Position numbers and translations under genes: made by a program
Assembly (NCBI RefSeq): GCF_002812485.1
Contig: NZ_CP025003.1
Coordinates: 3,472,001-3,536,000 of the forward strand
From: Dickeya fangzhongdai
GTDB lineage: Bacteria > Pseudomonadota > Gammaproteobacteria > Enterobacterales > Enterobacteriaceae
Direction: 5' to 3'
Length of the DNA: 64,000 bases
Shown: one piece after another, positions 45,816 through 56,529 of the stretch
Position numbering within the stretch: the first letter of the stretch is position 1
Layout: each line of letters opens with the position of its first letter
The notes under the pieces: model-generated
Seen by the model: the letters and a program-made list of their open reading frames with translations, nothing else
Told to the model about the DNA's origin: nothing
Databases searched by the model: none

Positions 45816-47462
45816 TCAGAGTGACATCGCTCGGTATTTTTCACGCAGCACATGGCGAATGCCGATCGCTGCCAGATTCAACGCCACCACAATCAGCACC
45901 AGCAACAGCGCGGTGGTGTACACCAGCGGACGGGCGGCTTCCACATCCGGGCTCTGAAACGCCAGATCATAAATCTGGAATCCCAGGTGCATGAATTTTC
46001 GCTCCAGATGCAGGTAGGGAAAGATATCATCCACCGGCAGCGCCGGCACCGACTTCACCACGCCCACCAACATCAGCGGCGCGGTTTCCCCCGCCGCTCG
46101 CGCCACCGCCAGAATCAGCCCGGTCATCATCGCCGGCACCGCCATCGGCAACACCACGCGCCACAGGGTTTCCGCCCGGGTCGCCCCCAGCGCCAGCGAG
46201 CCATGACGCACCGACACCGGAATACGCGACAACCCCTCTTCGGTGGACACAATCACCACCGGCAGCGTCAGCAGCGCCAGCGTGAGCGACGCCCACAGCA
46301 GCCCCGGCGTGCCGAACGTCGGATTGGGCAGCGACTCGGCGTAAAACAGGCTATCCAGCGTACCGCCTACCAGATAAACAAAAAATCCCAGCCCGAACAC
46401 GCCGTAAACGATCGACGGCACCCCGGCCAGATTCGCCACGGCAATCCGCACCCAGCGCGTCAGGCTGTTGTTGTCGGCGTACTCGTGCAGATAGACCGCC
46501 GCCACCACCCCCAGCGGCATCACGATAACCGACATCAAGATAACCAGCAGCACGGTGCCGAAAATTGCCGGAAACAGCTGGCCGGGGCTGCTGTCGTCCG
46601 GCTCGAACCGGGTCAGCATAGTGCCCAGCACCTGCAGCGTCTGCTGCGCTTTTTCAGGGATTGTCATCGCATTCGGGTACCAGGCCCGGTCGATCATCCT
46701 GACCGGAATGGTATGCCGCTGTCCTTGCGCATCCCGCAGCAGAACGGCGCTACGGTTGATGTCGGCATTGAACGCTATCAGTTGCTGGTTAAGCGCATTG
46801 AAATGACGCTCCAGCTCGGTGCGTTCCGCTTTGAGGCGCGCCTGCGCCTGATCGCCCAAGCGGTTTTCCCGGCGCAGTTTCTCTTCCTGCAGCCGCAGCG
46901 CGTCGAACTGCTGATTAACCCGGTTCATCTCCCCCAGGCGCAGGGTCTGGGCGCGCGCCATCAATTGCCGCACCTGCAAAATGCGTTGTTGCAGCGTCGA
47001 CGACAGATTGTCGGATACCAGCGGCTGTCCGTCCTCGGTCATGCCGTCAAGATAGCCATAGGCCATACCGTTGGTGGTGCGGCGCACCGCCAGCACGTCG
47101 GCGGGCTGGCGGGCATCCGTCACCGACGTGGACAGCACCGTCTGAAAGCTCTGGCCGTAAAACTCCCGCCACCCGGTCTTGAGCAGATAGCGGGTAGCGC
47201 CTTCGGCGGGCGCATTCTCGACGCCGGCATCCATCAGTTGTTGCCGGGTCAGACGCTGCGCGTCGTAGCGTTCGCCGATCAGTTGCTGCGCACTGCCCTG
47301 CGAATCCTGCAGGCTAAACAACCACACCGGCTGCGGCCACAGATAGCGCGCGCTCTGCCCGATCAGCAGCACAAATACCGCGATCATGGCAATCAGGCTG
47401 AAGGTAATGGCGGATGCCGTCAGCCATACCCAGGGCGTTCCGGTGCCGAACCAGCGCTTCAT
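45816..47462 (-). CDS. pstA: Phosphate ABC transporter permease, long PstA form
   Basis: A 548-residue permease, almost twice the E. coli PstA (296). The N-terminal membrane span (about 11-35) is followed by a large soluble region (about 40-280) including a heptad-like coiled coil ([56 protein letters not shown]; positions about 170-225). The usual permease core lies in the last 260 residues ([56 protein letters not shown]). The extra domain lies in the periplasm by prediction. It overlaps pstC by 4 bp. Confidence 0.9.
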   Translation of the reverse strand: MKRWFGTGTPWVWLTASAITFSLIAMIAVFVLLIGQSARYLWPQPVWLFSLQDSQGSAQQLIGERYDAQRLTRQQLMDAGVENAPAEGATRYLLKTGWREFYGQSFQTVLSTSVTDARQPADVLAVRRTTNGMAYGYLDGMTEDGQPLVSDNLSSTLQQRILQVRQLMARAQTLRLGEMNRVNQQFDALRLQEEKLRRENRLGDQAQARLKAERTELERHFNALNQQLIAFNADINRSAVLLRDAQGQRHTIPVRMIDRAWYPNAMTIPEKAQQTLQVLGTMLTRFEPDDSSPGQLFPAIFGTVLLVILMSVIVMPLGVVAAVYLHEYADNNSLTRWVRIAVANLAGVPSIVYGVFGLGFFVYLVGGTLDSLFYAESLPNPTFGTPGLLWASLTLALLTLPVVIVSTEEGLSRIPVSVRHGSLALGATRAETLWRVVLPMAVPAMMTGLILAVARAAGETAPLMLVGVVKSVPALPVDDIFPYLHLERKFMHLGFQIYDLAFQSPDVEAARPLVYTTALLLVLIVVALNLAAIGIRHVLREKYRAMSL

Positions 47463-49615
47463 GACAATTCTCCTTCATCGCGATAGCGGCGACGCAGACG
47501 CTGGCGAATCACCTCCGCCAGCGAATTGACCACAAAGGTAAACACAAACAGCACCAGCGCGGCCAAAAACAGCACCCGATAATGCGCGCTGGACATCGCC
47601 GCTTCCGGCATCTCGATGGCGATATTGGCCGCCAGCGATCGTAACCCCTGAAACAGGCTGTTGTTCATAACCGGCGTGTTGCCGGTCGCCATCAGCACAA
47701 TCATGGTTTCGCCCACCGCACGGCCGAAGCTAAGCATCAGCGCGGCAAAAATACCGGAACTGGCCGACGGCAGCACCACCCGCCACAGCGTTTGCCACGC
47801 CGTCGCCCCCAGCGCCAGCGACCCCTGACTCAGCCGCGCCGGCACGCTGAACAGCGCATCCTCCGCCAGCGAAAAAATCAGCGGGATCAGCGCAAACCCC
47901 AGCGCCACCCCGGCCACCAGCGTATTACGCTGGCTGAAATGATCGCCCATCCACTGCCAGAGCGGCTGCCCCAGCAGGCGCATTTCCAGCCACGGCCCCA
48001 GCCAGCAGGCCAGCGCCAACATCAACAACATCGCCGGTATCAGCAGTAATGCATCCCAGCCCGTCGACACGCCGCGTCGCCAGCGCCCGGGCAATTGCTC
48101 CAGCAACCAACCGCATCCCAGCACGGCCAGCACCCACAGCGGCGGCAGCAGCAGAATGGCGGCCAGATAGGCGGCCATGTGCGGCGCCAGCCAGAGCGCG
48201 GCAATCAACCCGATCACCACCGTCGGCAACGCGCCCATGATTTCCATCGCGGGTTTAACCCAGCGCCGCAGCGCCGGCGCCATGAAGCAGGCGGTGTAAA
48301 TCGCGGCGGCCAGCGCCAGCGGCGCGGCGAACAGCATGGCGTAGAGGGCGGCTTTGAAGGTGCCGGTCAACAACGGGACCAGACTGAATTTGGCCTGATA
48401 ACTGTCGTCGGCGGCGGTCGGCTGCCAGACATAATCAGGTTCGGGATAGTTTTCATACCAGAGTTTCTGCCATAGCCCGCGCCAGCCGATATCCGGGTAG
48501 GCGTTGTCCAACTGATAGGGTTGCCAGCCCGCGTCCGTTTCCACCAGCAGCGCCCGCCCGCGGGGAGAAAACGCCGCCAGCCTGGCCTGCGGCGTCAGCA
48601 AGGCGCTCATCAGCTCGCCGGATTGTTTGCTGGCGAACAGCGAGAAATGCCCCTGTGGGTCGAGGGTGGCGAAAACGCGGCGACGCGGTTCGATCACCAG
48701 TTGCAACTGCCGTCCTACCGTGGGGAAAGTACGAATCTCACTCAGACGCGGCCCTTGCGCCGCCGGGGTATCGAACCACTGGCTGACCCGCCCATCGGCG
48801 GACTTCACCAGCAACGAATGGCCGCCCGCCAGCAGTGATAACGACAAAGGCGCCGTTCCCGGCAACGTCACCGTTTCGCGAGCGGTAAGCGCTTGCTCAC
48901 CGTGTTGCCATACCGTCAGACGATTGTCGTTCAGGGTATAGAGCTGTTGCCCGTCCGGCGTCAGCAGCAGTTGCTCTGCCGGTTCGGTCAGCCTGGCCTG
49001 CCCGACGGACTGTGCGCCGGCGGCCGTCAGCGAATAGAGCTGCAACAGGTTATCGCCGCCAATCATCGCCACCCGCAGCACATCGCCTGACTCGGCGACC
49101 GCCAGTTGCCGCAGCGGCGGCAGCGCGCCGGCCAGCAGAAGCGGGCGCTCACCCAGCGGATATCGCCACTGCGGCGCGCCAGCGCCGGACAGCGGCATTT
49201 CCGGACGCACCATGCTCAGCGCGCCGTCAGCCTGCCCCATGACCAGTAGCGGGCGCTCACCGACGCTCATCGCCGCCAGCGCTACCGACGGCGCTAATGG
49301 CACGCGCGCTACGGACTGACCGCGTTCAAGCGCGATGAATTCGCCGTAACCGGCCGTATCCACCCGGAAAGCCCAACGGCCGTTGTCGTTGATGCCGAGC
49401 GCCAGCGCCGGCTCGCGGGTATCGACCGCCACCGGCGCCAGCGGCCGAATCGACGCAGAGGAAAACAGCGGGATCACCACATACAGCAGATAGAAAAAAA
49501 TCAGCAGCAGCGCCAGCAACACCAGCCACCCGCTCCCCACCACAATCCGGCGCGTCAACCGGTCGATAAACGCCCGCTGTCTGTCCCGGTAAGGTAAATT
49601 GCCTGTGTCTGCCAT
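47459..49615 (-). CDS. pstC: Phosphate ABC transporter permease, long PstC form
   Basis: A 718-residue permease (E. coli PstC has 319). Residues 25-55 form a membrane span, and about 60-400 form a large extracytoplasmic domain with WD-like beta repeats (GINDNGRWAFRVDTAGYGE, LLLTPDGQQLYTLNDNRLTVWQHG, LLAGGHSLLVKSADGRVSQW). The permease core follows ([48 protein letters not shown]). This layout matches the long Pseudomonas-type PstC/PstA pair. First gene of pstCAB, divergent from ppk. The start is chosen at MADTGNLPYRDRQ. Confidence 0.9.
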   Translation of the reverse strand: MADTGNLPYRDRQRAFIDRLTRRIVVGSGWLVLLALLLIFFYLLYVVIPLFSSASIRPLAPVAVDTREPALALGINDNGRWAFRVDTAGYGEFIALERGQSVARVPLAPSVALAAMSVGERPLLVMGQADGALSMVRPEMPLSGAGAPQWRYPLGERPLLLAGALPPLRQLAVAESGDVLRVAMIGGDNLLQLYSLTAAGAQSVGQARLTEPAEQLLLTPDGQQLYTLNDNRLTVWQHGEQALTARETVTLPGTAPLSLSLLAGGHSLLVKSADGRVSQWFDTPAAQGPRLSEIRTFPTVGRQLQLVIEPRRRVFATLDPQGHFSLFASKQSGELMSALLTPQARLAAFSPRGRALLVETDAGWQPYQLDNAYPDIGWRGLWQKLWYENYPEPDYVWQPTAADDSYQAKFSLVPLLTGTFKAALYAMLFAAPLALAAAIYTACFMAPALRRWVKPAMEIMGALPTVVIGLIAALWLAPHMAAYLAAILLLPPLWVLAVLGCGWLLEQLPGRWRRGVSTGWDALLLIPAMLLMLALACWLGPWLEMRLLGQPLWQWMGDHFSQRNTLVAGVALGFALIPLIFSLAEDALFSVPARLSQGSLALGATAWQTLWRVVLPSASSGIFAALMLSFGRAVGETMIVLMATGNTPVMNNSLFQGLRSLAANIAIEMPEAAMSSAHYRVLFLAALVLFVFTFVVNSLAEVIRQRLRRRYRDEGELS

Positions 49616-49837
49616 GCGTCGCCGTTGTTCCTGCCGTGTCGTGAACCTGTCCGTCCTCTTGCGTAAATGAAGAGGAAGTTAAATTCCCCGTCACCGACGG
49701 GGTAACATATGTTGCCTTTACGCCTGTAATATGACAATGGTAAGTCGATACGCGCATTCGCTTTTATCGTCATTTGCGCGCCATAATGAACGTGGATATT
49801 AGCTACACTTAAGTCAAAATAGTGTAACGGAGCGACA
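49616..49837. promoter_or_regulatory. Divergent pstCAB/ppk promoter region
   Basis: About 220 bp. On the minus strand TTGTCATATTAC near 49724-49735 resembles one half of a PhoB box (consensus CTGTCATAAAACTGTCAT), without a good second half. TAACATATG and a dyad CCCCGTCACCGACGGGG (about 49687-49703) lie closer to pstC. The ppk gene starts after ACGGAGCGACA. PhoB control is plausible for both operons but not shown. Confidence 0.4.
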
Positions 49838-51907
49838 ATGAGTCAGGACAAACTCTACATAGAAAAAGAGTTGAGTTGGTTATCCTTTAATGAGCGTGTG
49901 TTGCAGGAAGCGGCGGACAAAACCAATCCGTTAATCGAACGGATGCGGTTTCTCGGCATCTATTCCAACAATCTGGACGAGTTCTACAAAGTTCGCTTTG
50001 CCGACCTGAAGCGCCGCATCCTGATCAACGAAGAACAAGGCTCCGCCGGCGAACTGCGCCATTTGCTCGGCAAAATTCAGACCCGGGTACTGAAAACCGA
50101 CCAACTGTTCGACAATCTGTACAACGAACTGCTGCTGGAAATGGCCCGCAACCAGATCTTTCTGGTGAACGAGCGTCAGGTTTCCCCCAACCAGCAAATC
50201 TGGTTGCGCGAGTACTTCCGGCAAAATCTGCGCCCGCATATCACGCCGATTCTGATTCTGCCGGAAACCAATCTGGTGGAATTTCTGAAAGACGATTACA
50301 CCTATCTGGCGGTGGAAATCATCCGGGGCGAGAAGACCGATTACGCGCTGCTGGAAATCCCGTCCGACAAAGTGCCGCGTTTCGTCGACCTGCCGCCGGA
50401 AGCGCCGCACCGCCGCAAGACTATGATTCTAATCGACAATATTCTTCGCTATTGTCTGGACGATATTTTCCGCGGCTTTTTCGATTTCGACGCGCTCAAT
50501 GCCTACTCGATGAAAATGACCCGCGACGCCGAATACGATCTGGTCACCGAAATGGAGTCGAGCCTGCTGGAACTGATGTCCTCCAGCCTGAAGCAGCGTC
50601 TGACCGCCAAGCCGGTGCGCTTCGTCTATCAGCGCGATATGCCGGACGCGATGGTGGAGTGCCTGCTGAACAAGCTGGATATCTCCTCCTACGACTCGGT
50701 GATCCCCGGCGGCCGCTATCACAATTTCAAAGACTTCATCGGTTTCCCGAATATCGGCCGCGCCAATCTGGTCAACAAGCCGCTGCCGCGCTTGCGCCAT
50801 AGCTGGTTCAGCCAATTCCGCAACGGGTTTGACGCCATCCGTCACCGCGACGTGCTGCTTTACTATCCGTACCATACTTTCGAGCATGTGCTGGAACTGC
50901 TGCGTCAGGCCTCTTTCGACCCGAGCGTGTTATCGATCAGGATCAATATCTACCGCGTAGCGAAAGATTCCCGCATCATCAACTCGATGATCCACGCCGC
51001 CCACAACGGCAAAAAGGTCACGGTGGTGGTGGAACTGCAGGCGCGCTTTGACGAAGAAGCCAACATTCACTGGGCCAAACGGCTGACGGAAGCGGGCGTT
51101 CACGTTATCTTCTCGGTGCCGGGGTTGAAGATTCACGCCAAACTGTTCCTGATTTCCCGCAAGGAAGGGGACAACATCGTGCGCTATGCCCACATCGGCA
51201 CCGGCAACTTCAATGAGAAAACCGCGCGCCTGTACACCGATTACTCGCTGCTCACCGCCGACGAACGCATCACCAACGAAGTGCGCCGGGTGTTCAACTT
51301 CATTGAAAACCCGTACCGGCCGGTCAGCTTCGACCATCTGCTGGTGTCGCCGCAAAATTCCCGCGCACGTCTCTATCAGATGATCGATCAGGAAATCGCT
51401 AACGCACAATCGGGTCAGGAAGCGAAAATCACCCTAAAAATCAACAATCTGGTGGATAAAGGACTGGTGGACCGTCTGTACGCCGCTTCCAGCGCCGGGG
51501 TAAAAATCAACCTGCTGGTTCGCGGCATGTGTTCGCTGATTCCAGAACTCCCCGGGATCAGCGATAATATTCGTGTCATCAGTATTCTGGACCGCTATCT
51601 GGAGCACGATCGCGTCTATGTGTTCCACAATGGCGGCGACCACAAGGTCTTCCTGTCGTCCGCCGACTGGATGACACGCAATATTGATTACCGTATCGAA
51701 GTCGCGGTGGAAGTGCTTGATCACAGGCTTAAGGGCCGGGTGCTGGACATTCTGGATATTTTGTTCAGCGATACGGTAAAAACCCGTGTGGTAGACAAGG
51801 AACAGAGCAATCGCTACGTCACCCGCGGCAACCGGCGCAAGATACGCGCCCAGAATGCCATCTATGACTATATCAAGGCGCTTGAGCAACCCGGAGAACA
51901 GGCCTGA
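49838..51907 (+). CDS. ppk: Polyphosphate kinase 1
   Basis: A 689-residue PPK1, the usual length. N-terminal [47 protein letters not shown]; catalytic His residues in [16 protein letters not shown] and in [20 protein letters not shown], the second with the PLD-like context. It makes and degrades polyphosphate from ATP at the inner membrane. ppx follows after 4 bp as one operon. Confidence 0.97.
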   Translation: MSQDKLYIEKELSWLSFNERVLQEAADKTNPLIERMRFLGIYSNNLDEFYKVRFADLKRRILINEEQGSAGELRHLLGKIQTRVLKTDQLFDNLYNELLLEMARNQIFLVNERQVSPNQQIWLREYFRQNLRPHITPILILPETNLVEFLKDDYTYLAVEIIRGEKTDYALLEIPSDKVPRFVDLPPEAPHRRKTMILIDNILRYCLDDIFRGFFDFDALNAYSMKMTRDAEYDLVTEMESSLLELMSSSLKQRLTAKPVRFVYQRDMPDAMVECLLNKLDISSYDSVIPGGRYHNFKDFIGFPNIGRANLVNKPLPRLRHSWFSQFRNGFDAIRHRDVLLYYPYHTFEHVLELLRQASFDPSVLSIRINIYRVAKDSRIINSMIHAAHNGKKVTVVVELQARFDEEANIHWAKRLTEAGVHVIFSVPGLKIHAKLFLISRKEGDNIVRYAHIGTGNFNEKTARLYTDYSLLTADERITNEVRRVFNFIENPYRPVSFDHLLVSPQNSRARLYQMIDQEIANAQSGQEAKITLKINNLVDKGLVDRLYAASSAGVKINLLVRGMCSLIPELPGISDNIRVISILDRYLEHDRVYVFHNGGDHKVFLSSADWMTRNIDYRIEVAVEVLDHRLKGRVLDILDILFSDTVKTRVVDKEQSNRYVTRGNRRKIRAQNAIYDYIKALEQPGEQA

Positions 51908-51911
51908 CCCA

Positions 51912-53441
51912 ATGCCTTTAACGAATCACAATACCGAACAACCCCAGGAATTCGCGGCTATCGACCTGGGGTCCAACAGTTTCCACATGGTGGTCGCCCG
52001 CGTCGTCAATGGCGCACTGCAGGTACTCAGTCGCCTGAAACAACGCGTGCATCTGGCCGACGGGCTGGACAGCCAGAACCGGCTGAGCGAGGAGTCCATC
52101 CAGCGCGGGCTGAGCTGTCTGGCGCTGTTTGCCGAGCGACTGCAGGGTTTTCCCGCTACTAACGTGTCGATTGTTGGTACTCATGCCCTGCGGCAGGCGG
52201 TCAACGCGCAGGATTTTCTGCGCCGCGCCGCTAAGATTATTCCCTACCCGATCGAGATCATCTCCGGCCATGAAGAAGCCCGTCTGATCTTCATGGGGGT
52301 GGAACACACCCAGCCGGAAAAAGGCCGCAAGCTGGTGATCGACATCGGCGGCGGTTCTACCGAACTGGTGATCGGCGAGGACTTTGAGCCCATGCTGGTG
52401 GAAAGCCGCCGCATGGGTTGCGTCAGCTTCGCCCAGCAGTTTTTCCCCAACGGCGAAATCAGCGAGGCCAACTTCCGGCGCGCCCGGCTGGCGGCGGCCC
52501 AGAAGCTGGAAACCCTGGCGTGGGAATACCGTATTTACGGCTGGGACTATGCATTGGGCGCTTCCGGCACCATCAAAGCCACGTGTGAAATTCTGGTGGC
52601 GATGGGGGAAAAAGACGGGCTGATCACCCCGGAACGGCTGGAAATGCTGCGCGAGCGCATCCTGCAATTCAAAAACTTCCGTGCGGTTAGCCTGCCCGGT
52701 CTGACCGAAGATCGTCAGAGCGTGCTGGTGCCGGGCTTCGCCATCCTGTGCGGCGTGTTTGACGCGCTCGCGATCAAGGAGCTCCGCCTATCGGACGGCG
52801 CTTTGCGCGAGGGGGTGCTGTACGAAATGGAAGGCCGCTTCCGCCATCAGGATATCCGTATCCGTACCGCACAGAGTCTGGCCAGCCACTACAATATCGA
52901 CCGGGAGCAGGCTAAACGCGTGCGGGAAACCGCTGAACAGCTTTATGCCCAATGGGCGCAGCAGAACCCGTCGCTGGTGCATCCGCAACTGGAAGCGTTG
53001 CTGAAATGGTCGGCCATGCTGCATGAGGTAGGGCTGGGCATCAACCATAGCGGTATGCATCGCCATTCGGCCTATATTCTGCAAAACACCAACCTGCCGG
53101 GCTTCAATCAGGAGCAGCAGCAGTTGCTGGCCCTGACGGTGCGGCTGCATCGCAAGGCCGTCAAGCTGGAAGAGTTGCCGCGTTTCAACCTGTTCAAAAA
53201 GAAGCAGTACCTGCCGATGGTGCAACTGTTGCGCCTCGCCACCCTGCTGAACAACCAGCGTCAGGCGACCACCACGCCGAAAACGCTACGTCTTATCGCC
53301 AGCGAAACGGCGTGGACGCTGATCTTCCCGCACGGGTTCTTCAACCAGAACATGCTGGTACAGCTTGATCTGGAACGAGAACAGCAATACTGGGAAGACG
53401 TTAGCGGCTGGAAATTGCACATCGAAGAAGAACTGGTCTGA
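51912..53441 (+). CDS. ppx: Exopolyphosphatase
   Basis: A 509-residue protein of the Ppx/GppA family (sugar kinase/actin-like fold): [17 protein letters not shown] at the start, [38 protein letters not shown], and a C-terminal HD-like helical half ([28 protein letters not shown]). It releases phosphate from polyphosphate ends. The start at 51912 (MPLTNHN) is preceded by the ppk stop, 4 bp away. Translationally coupled to ppk. Confidence 0.97.
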   Translation: MPLTNHNTEQPQEFAAIDLGSNSFHMVVARVVNGALQVLSRLKQRVHLADGLDSQNRLSEESIQRGLSCLALFAERLQGFPATNVSIVGTHALRQAVNAQDFLRRAAKIIPYPIEIISGHEEARLIFMGVEHTQPEKGRKLVIDIGGGSTELVIGEDFEPMLVESRRMGCVSFAQQFFPNGEISEANFRRARLAAAQKLETLAWEYRIYGWDYALGASGTIKATCEILVAMGEKDGLITPERLEMLRERILQFKNFRAVSLPGLTEDRQSVLVPGFAILCGVFDALAIKELRLSDGALREGVLYEMEGRFRHQDIRIRTAQSLASHYNIDREQAKRVRETAEQLYAQWAQQNPSLVHPQLEALLKWSAMLHEVGLGINHSGMHRHSAYILQNTNLPGFNQEQQQLLALTVRLHRKAVKLEELPRFNLFKKKQYLPMVQLLRLATLLNNQRQATTTPKTLRLIASETAWTLIFPHGFFNQNMLVQLDLEREQQYWEDVSGWKLHIEEELV

Positions 53442-53656
53442 TTGTTTTCCAGGCCGGCAGCGCCTCCGGGTTTGCTGTCCGGCCTGTTATTACGGTGCAT
53501 TTGCTTTTTTCCGTGACACCATTCACAGAATCATCATCAACAGCACGTCTGGCTACCCCACTCCACGCTTTTTGCCCCACTCACATTGACCATCCCGCAG
53601 GCTTGTGCCTAAATAAAATACAGCGAATGTCCGCGATAACAGGAAATAGAGCATCC

Positions 53657-53884
53657 ATGTCCACCATTATCCACAAACGGCGCATAGCCCTGCGTCAGCG
53701 ACGACGATCCGGTACGCGCATAGCCCGTACTGTACTAATGATTAGTTTTATTATTCTGCTTGGTCGTTTTGCCTATTCCGCCATCGGCGCTTTTCTCCAT
53801 CACCAGAACACACAGCAACCACGTGTCGAACAGTCTGTTGCACCTGCTGTCGCTTCGACGACCGTGACTCCCCAACGCGAATAG
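53657..53884 (+). CDS. yfgG: YfgG-family small membrane protein
   Basis: A 75-residue protein: a basic N terminus (MSTIIHKRRIALRQRRRSGTR), one membrane span (TVLMISFIILLGRFAYSAIGAF) and a short tail. E. coli YfgG has the same layout (RIVLLISFIFFFGRFIYSSVGAW from memory) and also lies beside ppx. The function is not firmly known; YfgG has been linked to metal tolerance. The start at 53657 is the only one giving the family N terminus. Confidence 0.85.
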   Translation: MSTIIHKRRIALRQRRRSGTRIARTVLMISFIILLGRFAYSAIGAFLHHQNTQQPRVEQSVAPAVASTTVTPQRE

Positions 53885-54113
53885 CATCTTGTTGATGCTG
53901 TTGATGTCGTGACAAATGCCGAAAGCTATTGCATCCTGTGCCGTAGTCGGATGACGTTATGCTTTTTTAGGCCCCCGCGCGTTCCACCCGTCATTTCATG
54001 CCATACTCAGAATGCGTTTCCATGCTGCATATGTTTTATGCTGGCAATAGGTTTCACACAGACATAGGCTTCACAAAAATAATAGGGTCCCATACTGACA
54101 ATAGAGGTGCGTC

Positions 54114-54380
54114 ATGGCCAGTGGCTGGTCTAATGACGGTGCAGTGCAGGAGCAAATCGACGCGACGGTGGATGATGCCATCGCCCGCGCCCGTAGCCTG
54201 CTGCATCAGGGCGACAGCGCAGAGTATTGCGAGGAATGCGGCGAAGCCATCCCGCAGGCACGCCGTCTGGCGCTACCGGGTGTTCGCTTCTGCGTGCAGT
54301 GTCAGGAAAAGCTGGATAAGAAACAGGCCGTCAACAGCGGTTATAACCGACGCGGCAGCAAAGACAGCCAGTTACGCTGA
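54114..54380 (+). CDS. ybiI: YbiI, DksA/TraR-type zinc finger protein
   Basis: An 88-residue protein with the C4 zinc finger YCEECGEAIPQARRLALPGVRFCVQCQEK and the conserved tail GYNRRGSKDSQLR, which closely matches E. coli YbiI. It has no DksA coiled-coil tip, so it may bind RNA polymerase weakly or another partner. AGAGGTG precedes the start. Single gene; the 229 bp before it hold no other feature apart from imperfect direct repeats (ATAGGTTTCACACAGAC-type) near 54048-54080. Confidence 0.92.
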   Translation: MASGWSNDGAVQEQIDATVDDAIARARSLLHQGDSAEYCEECGEAIPQARRLALPGVRFCVQCQEKLDKKQAVNSGYNRRGSKDSQLR

Positions 54381-54428
54381 AAGACGAGGCCGCTAATGCC
54401 AGCGTGACACCGGGCCTCGCCGGCCGGT

Positions 54429-54857
54429 TTACCTCACCACTAACACCGATGTCTGGGCATGGCGGACGATCGCCGCGGCGTTCGACCCCAGCAGATAGGT
54501 CTTCACATTCGGGCGACGCGAACCAATCACAATCAGATCGGCTTCAATTTCCTGAGCCAGTTCCAACACTTCATCGCGCGGAATACCGAAACTGATACTG
54601 TGAGACAGCTTGTCCGCCGGCAAATCGATGGTTTTCATCAAGGTATGCAGCTTCTCATCCGCTTTGATCACCGCCTCATTCTCAAACTCCTTGATGCCAA
54701 ACGAGTACGCCGACATGAACGCCGAAGCGTCAGGCAGTGCATGAAACAGGTGGACGGTAGCGCCGGACTGCCTGGCCAGAGCCACGGCATGTGACAACGC
54801 CTTTTGGGTCAACGCTTCTTCGTCAATATCCACGGGTACTAAAATGGTCTTGTACAT
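54429..54857 (-). CDS. uspF: Universal stress protein, UspF-like
   Basis: A 142-residue UspA-fold protein: KTILVPVDIDEEALTQKALSHAVALARQSGATVHLFHA, and the C-terminal ATP-binding G-x2-G-x9-G-S/T region as SRRPNVKTYLLGSNAAAIVRHAQTSVLVVR. The last 25 residues match E. coli UspF better than UspG. The start at 54857 fits AAGGGGG spacing; a neighbouring ATG at 54860 is possible. The frame extends to 55103 without support. Confidence 0.8.
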   Translation of the reverse strand: MYKTILVPVDIDEEALTQKALSHAVALARQSGATVHLFHALPDASAFMSAYSFGIKEFENEAVIKADEKLHTLMKTIDLPADKLSHSISFGIPRDEVLELAQEIEADLIVIGSRRPNVKTYLLGSNAAAIVRHAQTSVLVVR

Positions 54858-55066
54858 CATGCCCCCTTGAGTTAGCCACCGCTGTATTGAAAGCGTAGCC
54901 CCGTTTGCGGTCGCACGACGTCGTTTTTGAGGTATTTGTGAAGCGGCGCCGGATTTGCGCCGTAATATTACCAATACAATACAAACGGTTATCCTGTGGA
55001 CCTTGCCCTCACCCGGCGTCGGGAGTAGTCTTGGCCCACTCAGACCATTACCCACAGATTTCGGGC

Positions 55067-55429
55067 ATGACAACACTTGATGAGCTGTTTTCCCGGCTGT
55101 CACGCTCCCGCTTCCGCCAGCGTTTTCATCTGGGCGCCAAAGAGCGCGACTATTGCTTCAGCAAAGGCAAGACGCTGATTGCGTCTCACGCCGCCGATTT
55201 TATCGCTCAACGGCTGGCGCCGGCGGAGCCCGCCAACGACGGCAAACAAACCCCGATGCGTGGCCATCCGGTATTTATCGCTCAGCACGCCACCGCAACC
55301 TGCTGCCGGGGCTGTCTGGAGAAATGGCATCACATCGAACAGCACCGCCCACTGAACGATGATGAACAGCGCTATATCGTCGAGGTGATTCTGCGTTGGC
55401 TTGAAAACGATCTGCTCAGTTCACCTTAA
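55067..55429 (+). CDS. DUF4186 protein
   Basis: A 120-residue protein with GKTLIASHAADFIAQRLAP, then NDGKQTPMRGHPVFIAQHATATCCRGCLEKWHHIE (positions 40-95), containing a CCRGC cysteine pair and two His. This is the DUF4186 pattern. The function is unknown; a metal site from Cys/His is likely. The in-frame extension back to 54905 crosses the usp gene in antisense and is rejected. It converges on the isochorismatase-like gene. Confidence 0.8.
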   Translation: MTTLDELFSRLSRSRFRQRFHLGAKERDYCFSKGKTLIASHAADFIAQRLAPAEPANDGKQTPMRGHPVFIAQHATATCCRGCLEKWHHIEQHRPLNDDEQRYIVEVILRWLENDLLSSP

Positions 55430-55441
55430 GCAGCGCACGCA

Positions 55442-55966
55442 TCAGGCCGGGGCCTGCCACGCGCGCAGGATAACCTCGGTGTCTTCCACCCGCAGCGTAT
55501 TGCCGGGAATGATGAAATCGCGCCAGACATCATTATGCTGGGCAATCAATTGTGCCGCGCTAACCGCCCGACGGTCCGCCGTGGTATGGGCATCGCCCGC
55601 TACCGTCTGGGCGTAGCCGCGGCTGGCGGCATTTTTGATGGTGGCATCGACGCAATAGTCGGTAGCGCAACCACATACGGTGAAATGCCGAACATCAAGA
55701 CGGTTCAACGTGTCTGCCAACTCAGTGCGATAAAACGCATCACAGGCGGTTTTGGTGACGGATATCGCGTTCGCGGGACGATGCAGCGAGGGCAACAACT
55801 GCCATGCTTCGCTGCCGGGCGGCATATCTGCGTCCGCATGCTGAATGAAAACGGTCTGATCCGCCGCGTCAATCAACCGATTGATACGCTCAACCACGAT
55901 ATCCTGCTGATAACGCGGCGTGGCGAACACCCCGTTCTGCATATCAACAACGATTAACACCTGCAT
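55442..55966 (-). CDS. Isochorismatase-family cysteine hydrolase
   Basis: A 174-residue hydrolase: LIVVDMQNGVFATPRY with Asp8, Lys in SVTKTACDAFYRTEL (about residue 72), and the catalytic Cys in VCGCATDYCVDATIKNAASRGY. The triad Asp-Lys-Cys is complete. Possible substrates are isochorismate-like compounds, nicotinamide or N-carbamoyl compounds; none is indicated by neighbours. 12 bp from the stop of the DUF4186 gene (convergent). Confidence 0.85.
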   Translation of the reverse strand: MQVLIVVDMQNGVFATPRYQQDIVVERINRLIDAADQTVFIQHADADMPPGSEAWQLLPSLHRPANAISVTKTACDAFYRTELADTLNRLDVRHFTVCGCATDYCVDATIKNAASRGYAQTVAGDAHTTADRRAVSAAQLIAQHNDVWRDFIIPGNTLRVEDTEVILRAWQAPA

Positions 55967-56083
55967 GTTTTTCTCCAGAACCCATAGCGCAAGGCACTAT
56001 CATACCGCGTCACCGGGCAGGCTATAACGACATGAGCGGAAATTTGGAAGCAGACTCGAAGACTGGAACATCGGCGCAAACGA

Positions 56084-56111
56084 AAACGGGCCAGCATAAT
56101 GCTGACCCGTT
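56084..56111 (-). terminator. tRNA terminator next to the prophage junction
   Basis: AACGGGTCAGC / GCTGGCCCGTT (one mismatch) around ATTAT on the minus strand, followed by TTCG. It lies directly downstream of the tRNA-Ser fragment. Confidence 0.7.
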
Positions 56112-56119
56112 AAGAATTT

Positions 56120-56186
56120 TGGCGGAGGAGTAGAGATTCGAACTCTAGAACGCTTTCGCGTCGCCGGTTTTCAAGACCGGAACCGC
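56120..56186 (-). other. 3' fragment of tRNA-Ser(UGA), prophage attachment site
   Basis: Minus strand: GGTTCCGGTCTTGAAAACCGG gives an anticodon arm with loop CTTGAAA (anticodon UGA), followed by a long variable arm (GACGCGAAAGCGTT), a T arm (TAGAGTTCGAATCTCTA) and 3' end CTCCTCCGCCA. The 5' half of the tRNA (acceptor strand and D arm) is missing: sequence diverges around 56187. This is the pattern left when a prophage integrates in a tRNA gene. The intact gene should lie at the other prophage end, outside this window. Confidence 0.8.
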
Positions 56187-56307
56187 ATACTTTTATTTTC
56201 ATGCACTTACGTTATTTTGTTGGTATATATTATAAAATCACACATATAAATATCAGATAGTTAACTAAAAACAAAAGGTGAAATACCAACATGGAGGTTG
56301 CGTAAAA

Positions 56308-56529
56308 ATGAAAATAATCGACTATAAAGGGGCGACGATCTGCGTGCTCGAAGAGGGTGAAATGCTGGACGGTTGCCCCATGCTTTCGTATGCAATTTTC
56401 AGCGATTTCGGCGGGTGGCTGGCAGTCAAAATCTGGCCGGGTATCGCTATCCCGCTGCATACTGATCCGCTGCCAACTATAGAAGACGCGTTAGATGAAG
56501 TGATTGACGTGGTAGATCGTAAAAAATAA
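56308..56529 (+). CDS. Small protein of unknown function next to att
   Basis: A 73-residue protein beginning MKIIDYKGATICVLEEGEMLDG, with a Cys and a central Trp-rich segment (FSDFGGWLAVKIWPGIAIP) and an acidic C-terminal helix (EDALDEVIDVVDRKK). GGAGGTTGCG precedes this start. The frame also opens at 56278. No family recognised. It is the first gene inside the prophage, more AT-rich than host genes. Confidence 0.65.
   Translation: MKIIDYKGATICVLEEGEMLDGCPMLSYAIFSDFGGWLAVKIWPGIAIPLHTDPLPTIEDALDEVIDVVDRKK

Noticed and set aside
45852..47486. 544-codon plus-strand ORF opposite pstA
   Set aside because: Shadow of pstA, His/Arg/Gln-rich translation without features.
49724..49745. PhoB box in front of pstC
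   Set aside because: Only one half matches the consensus; the second half is not convincing, so it is not called as a site.
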